A stretch of DNA of 7,968 nucleotides from Bacteroidota bacterium (lineage in GTDB: Bacteria > Bacteroidota > Bacteroidia > Bacteroidales > VadinHA17): the NCBI GenBank assembly GCA_030628785.1, contig DAOVQI010000139.1, forward strand, positions 1 through 7,968, read 5' to 3'. This document shows positions 6,439 to 7,968 of this stretch, one piece after another. A model generated the notes under the pieces. The model worked only from the letters and a program-made list of their open reading frames with translations, made no database searches and had not been told where the DNA came from. The position numbers and the translations under genes were made by a program. Numbering within the stretch: the first letter of the stretch is position 1; every line of letters starts with the position of its first letter.

Positions 6439-7743
6439 ATGAACAACAATAACCAATATGTTGCAGCAGTAGATATTGGAACAACCAAAATTGTTGCTAT
6501 TATCGGCACGAAAAACGAAAACGGAAAGCTTGAAATCCTCAGTTTAAGCAAAGCTCTTTCAAAAGGGGTTAAACGTGGGGTGGTTTTGAATATTGAGGAG
6601 ACGGTCCATGCTATTCAAACAACCGTGGAAGATGTCCAGCTACGTTCGGGAATTAAATTTTCTGACATATATGTTGGTATTGCCGGGCAACACATCCGAA
6701 GTATGCGAAACCGCGGATATATTAACCGTGATTCTTCAGAAGAGGAAATTACACAGGATGACATTATCAAATTAATTGATGATATGTACAAAATCCCTAT
6801 TGGTGTAGGAGAGGAGATTATCCATATTTTACCTCAGAACTTTATTGTGGATAATGAAACAGGAGTGAAAAATCCTGTTGGAATGTCAGGAACTCGTTTG
6901 GAAGCTAATTTTCATATTGTTATTGGACAGGTGGCTTCAGCAAAAAATATTGGGAAGTGTATAAATCGTGTAGGACTGGAAATTAATGAGCTGATAATGG
7001 AACCACTCGCTTCAGCAGAAGCGGTCCTGACCGATGACGAGAAAGAAGCCGGGGTTATCATGGTCGATATTGGTGGAGGGACAACGGATGTTGCGGTATA
7101 TTATGATAATATCATCAGGCATACAGCGGTAATTCCATTCGGTGGTAATGTTGTTACCAAAGATATTAAAGAAGGGTGTGCAATCCTCCACCGGCAGGCA
7201 GAATCGCTAAAAATACAGTTTGGGTCTGCGTTGGGTGATATTGCCCCTGACGATAAGGTGGTTACCATCCCGGGAATCAGTGGAAGGGAACCCAAGGAAA
7301 TTTCATTTAAAAGCCTTGCATATATTATTCAATCCAGGATGGAGGAGATTATCGATGCTGTGACTTTTGAAGTTGAAAATTCAGGATATTATGACAAACT
7401 GGCTGCCGGAATAGTACTGACAGGCGGCGGTGCACTTCTCAGGCATTTGCCACAGTTGGTTAAGTTTAAAACAGGATTGGATGTAAGAATTGGTTACCCG
7501 AATGAACATCTTGTTAGTGATGTTAGCGAGGAGATCAATCAACCGATGTTTTCAACAAGCATTGGTTTGATCTTGAAAGGTTATGAATATATGGAACATA
7601 AGAACAGGTTAGAAAATATCGAACAGGAAGATAGTAAGGTAACAGGGAAGAAGAAAGATGAAACCAGTGAAAAAGGAAGATTCTTTGACAGATGGAAACA
7701 AACCCTGACCGATATTTTTGCCGAAAAGGATGCAGAGATGTGA
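6439..7743 (+). CDS. ftsA: Cell division protein FtsA (actin-like FtsZ membrane anchor)
   Basis: FtsA is an actin-fold ATPase that tethers FtsZ filaments to the inner membrane and recruits later divisome proteins. The 434 residues show phosphate loop 1, VDIGTTK (11-17); phosphate loop 2, VDIGGGTTDVAVY (209-221); GGNVVTKDIKEG (235-246), where FtsA differs from MreB and DnaK; and the adenosine motif LTGGGALL (327-334). The 1C subdomain expected between the two phosphate loops is present in full. A charged linker (about 380-412) leads to a C-terminal amphipathic stretch, FFDRWKQTLTDIFAE (415-429), which fits the membrane-targeting helix. The ATG gives a normal N-terminus right before the first strand. 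It is separated from ftsQ by 57 nt and is followed by a repeat-bearing gap rather than directly by a recognisable ftsZ. Confidence 0.97.
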   Translation: MNNNNQYVAAVDIGTTKIVAIIGTKNENGKLEILSLSKALSKGVKRGVVLNIEETVHAIQTTVEDVQLRSGIKFSDIYVGIAGQHIRSMRNRGYINRDSSEEEITQDDIIKLIDDMYKIPIGVGEEIIHILPQNFIVDNETGVKNPVGMSGTRLEANFHIVIGQVASAKNIGKCINRVGLEINELIMEPLASAEAVLTDDEKEAGVIMVDIGGGTTDVAVYYDNIIRHTAVIPFGGNVVTKDIKEGCAILHRQAESLKIQFGSALGDIAPDDKVVTIPGISGREPKEISFKSLAYIIQSRMEEIIDAVTFEVENSGYYDKLAAGIVLTGGGALLRHLPQLVKFKTGLDVRIGYPNEHLVSDVSEEINQPMFSTSIGLILKGYEYMEHKNRLENIEQEDSKVTGKKKDETSEKGRFFDRWKQTLTDIFAEKDAEM

Positions 7744-7788
7744 TGGGAATCTTTTACAGGTTGTGAGGTTGTAAGTAATATGTTAACT

Positions 7789-7820
7789 GTTATAAGTTAT
7801 AAGTTATAAGTTATAAGTTA
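7789..7820 (+). repeat. Heptamer tandem repeat (GTTATAA)n
   Basis: Four perfect copies of GTTATAA (7789-7816) are followed by a partial GTTA. The array lies 45 nt after the ftsA stop. An imperfect GGTTGTGA/GGTTGTAA pair precedes it at 7759-7774. Short arrays like this are prone to copy-number change by replication slippage. Confidence 0.85.
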
Positions 7821-7864
7821 ATTGCTTGGGTATCGTATAAAAGTTAGTTGAAATTTTTAAAAGA

Positions 7865-7933
7865 GAGGTTCCTTAAGATTTTATTAATATTGTTTTCTGA
7901 TAACAAAAACTATTAATTAAAATAAGGAACCTC
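7865..7933 (+). promoter_or_regulatory. Long foldback ending at a start codon
   Basis: GAGGTTCCTTA (7865-7875) is the exact reverse complement of TAAGGAACCTC (7923-7933). Inside it, TTTTATTAATA (7879-7889) pairs with TATTAATTAAAA (7911-7922) with one bulged T. The whole is a stem of about 22 bp with a 3-nt bulge and a 21-nt loop. The 3' arm ends at the base before the ATG at 7934 and contains AAGGA, a Shine-Dalgarno-like motif 5 nt from that ATG, which would be hidden in the stem. It could be a translational control hairpin or the end of an insertion element. There is no T-run after it, so a terminator is less likely. Confidence 0.55.
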
Positions 7934-7968
7934 ATGGAAAACAAAAGTAAAGAAATTAAACGAAAAAA
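7934..7968 (+). CDS. 5' end of an unidentified reading frame (cut by window end)
   Basis: An ATG directly after the foldback opens a frame that is still open at the window edge. Only MENKSKEIKRK is visible, a strongly basic, hydrophilic start. FtsZ is expected after ftsA, but Bacteroidota FtsZ proteins usually begin with a short acidic segment (of the type DxxxFDxP) leading to the IKVIGVGGGG loop, which this does not resemble. It could be a transposase or another DNA-binding protein, or an FtsZ with an odd N-terminus; too little is seen to decide. An SD-like AAGGA lies 5 nt upstream of the ATG, which is unusual beside the other genes here. Confidence 0.45.
   Translation, partial: MENKSKEIKRK

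Noticed and set aside
7865..7933. Intrinsic terminator for the ftsA transcript
   Set aside because: The stem is followed by CATGG rather than a T-run, and its arm ends exactly at a start codon, which fits a leader structure or element end better.

Overview
The window is part of a division and cell-wall (dcw) cluster from a Bacteroidota bacterium, probably of the Bacteroidales/Marinilabiliales type. I infer this from the gene order murD-ftsW-murG-murC-ftsQ-ftsA with no ddl or murB between murC and ftsQ, from lineage-like wording in the proteins (for example the DIYPARE motif of MurC), from low G+C, and from A-rich leaders without Shine-Dalgarno sites. All six complete genes lie on the + strand and look intact. 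No previously undescribed gene system is visible; the unusual material is in the gaps between genes.

Layout: 1-217 holds the tail of an unrecognised reading frame, an 18-bp perfect palindrome and an AT-rich leader, where the end of mraY would usually be expected. 218-3823 is a tightly packed block: murD, ftsW (2-nt gap) and murG (1-nt gap). 3824-4200 is a 377-bp gene-free gap filled with repeats: a degenerate 11-bp tandem array, then a block of GNA-loop hairpin repeats with a second 18-bp palindrome, running right up to the murC start codon. 4201-6381 is murC then ftsQ (9-nt gap). A 57-nt A-rich spacer leads into ftsA (6439-7743). After ftsA comes a heptamer tandem repeat and a long foldback that ends directly at the ATG of a reading frame cut by the window end. 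That frame does not begin like FtsZ, the usual next gene.

How the genes work together: MurC adds L-Ala and MurD adds D-Glu to the UDP-MurNAc precursor in the cytoplasm. MurG adds GlcNAc to lipid I at the inner membrane face to give lipid II, and FtsW polymerises lipid II at the septum. FtsQ is a bitopic divisome scaffold, and FtsA is the actin-like protein that tethers FtsZ to the membrane.
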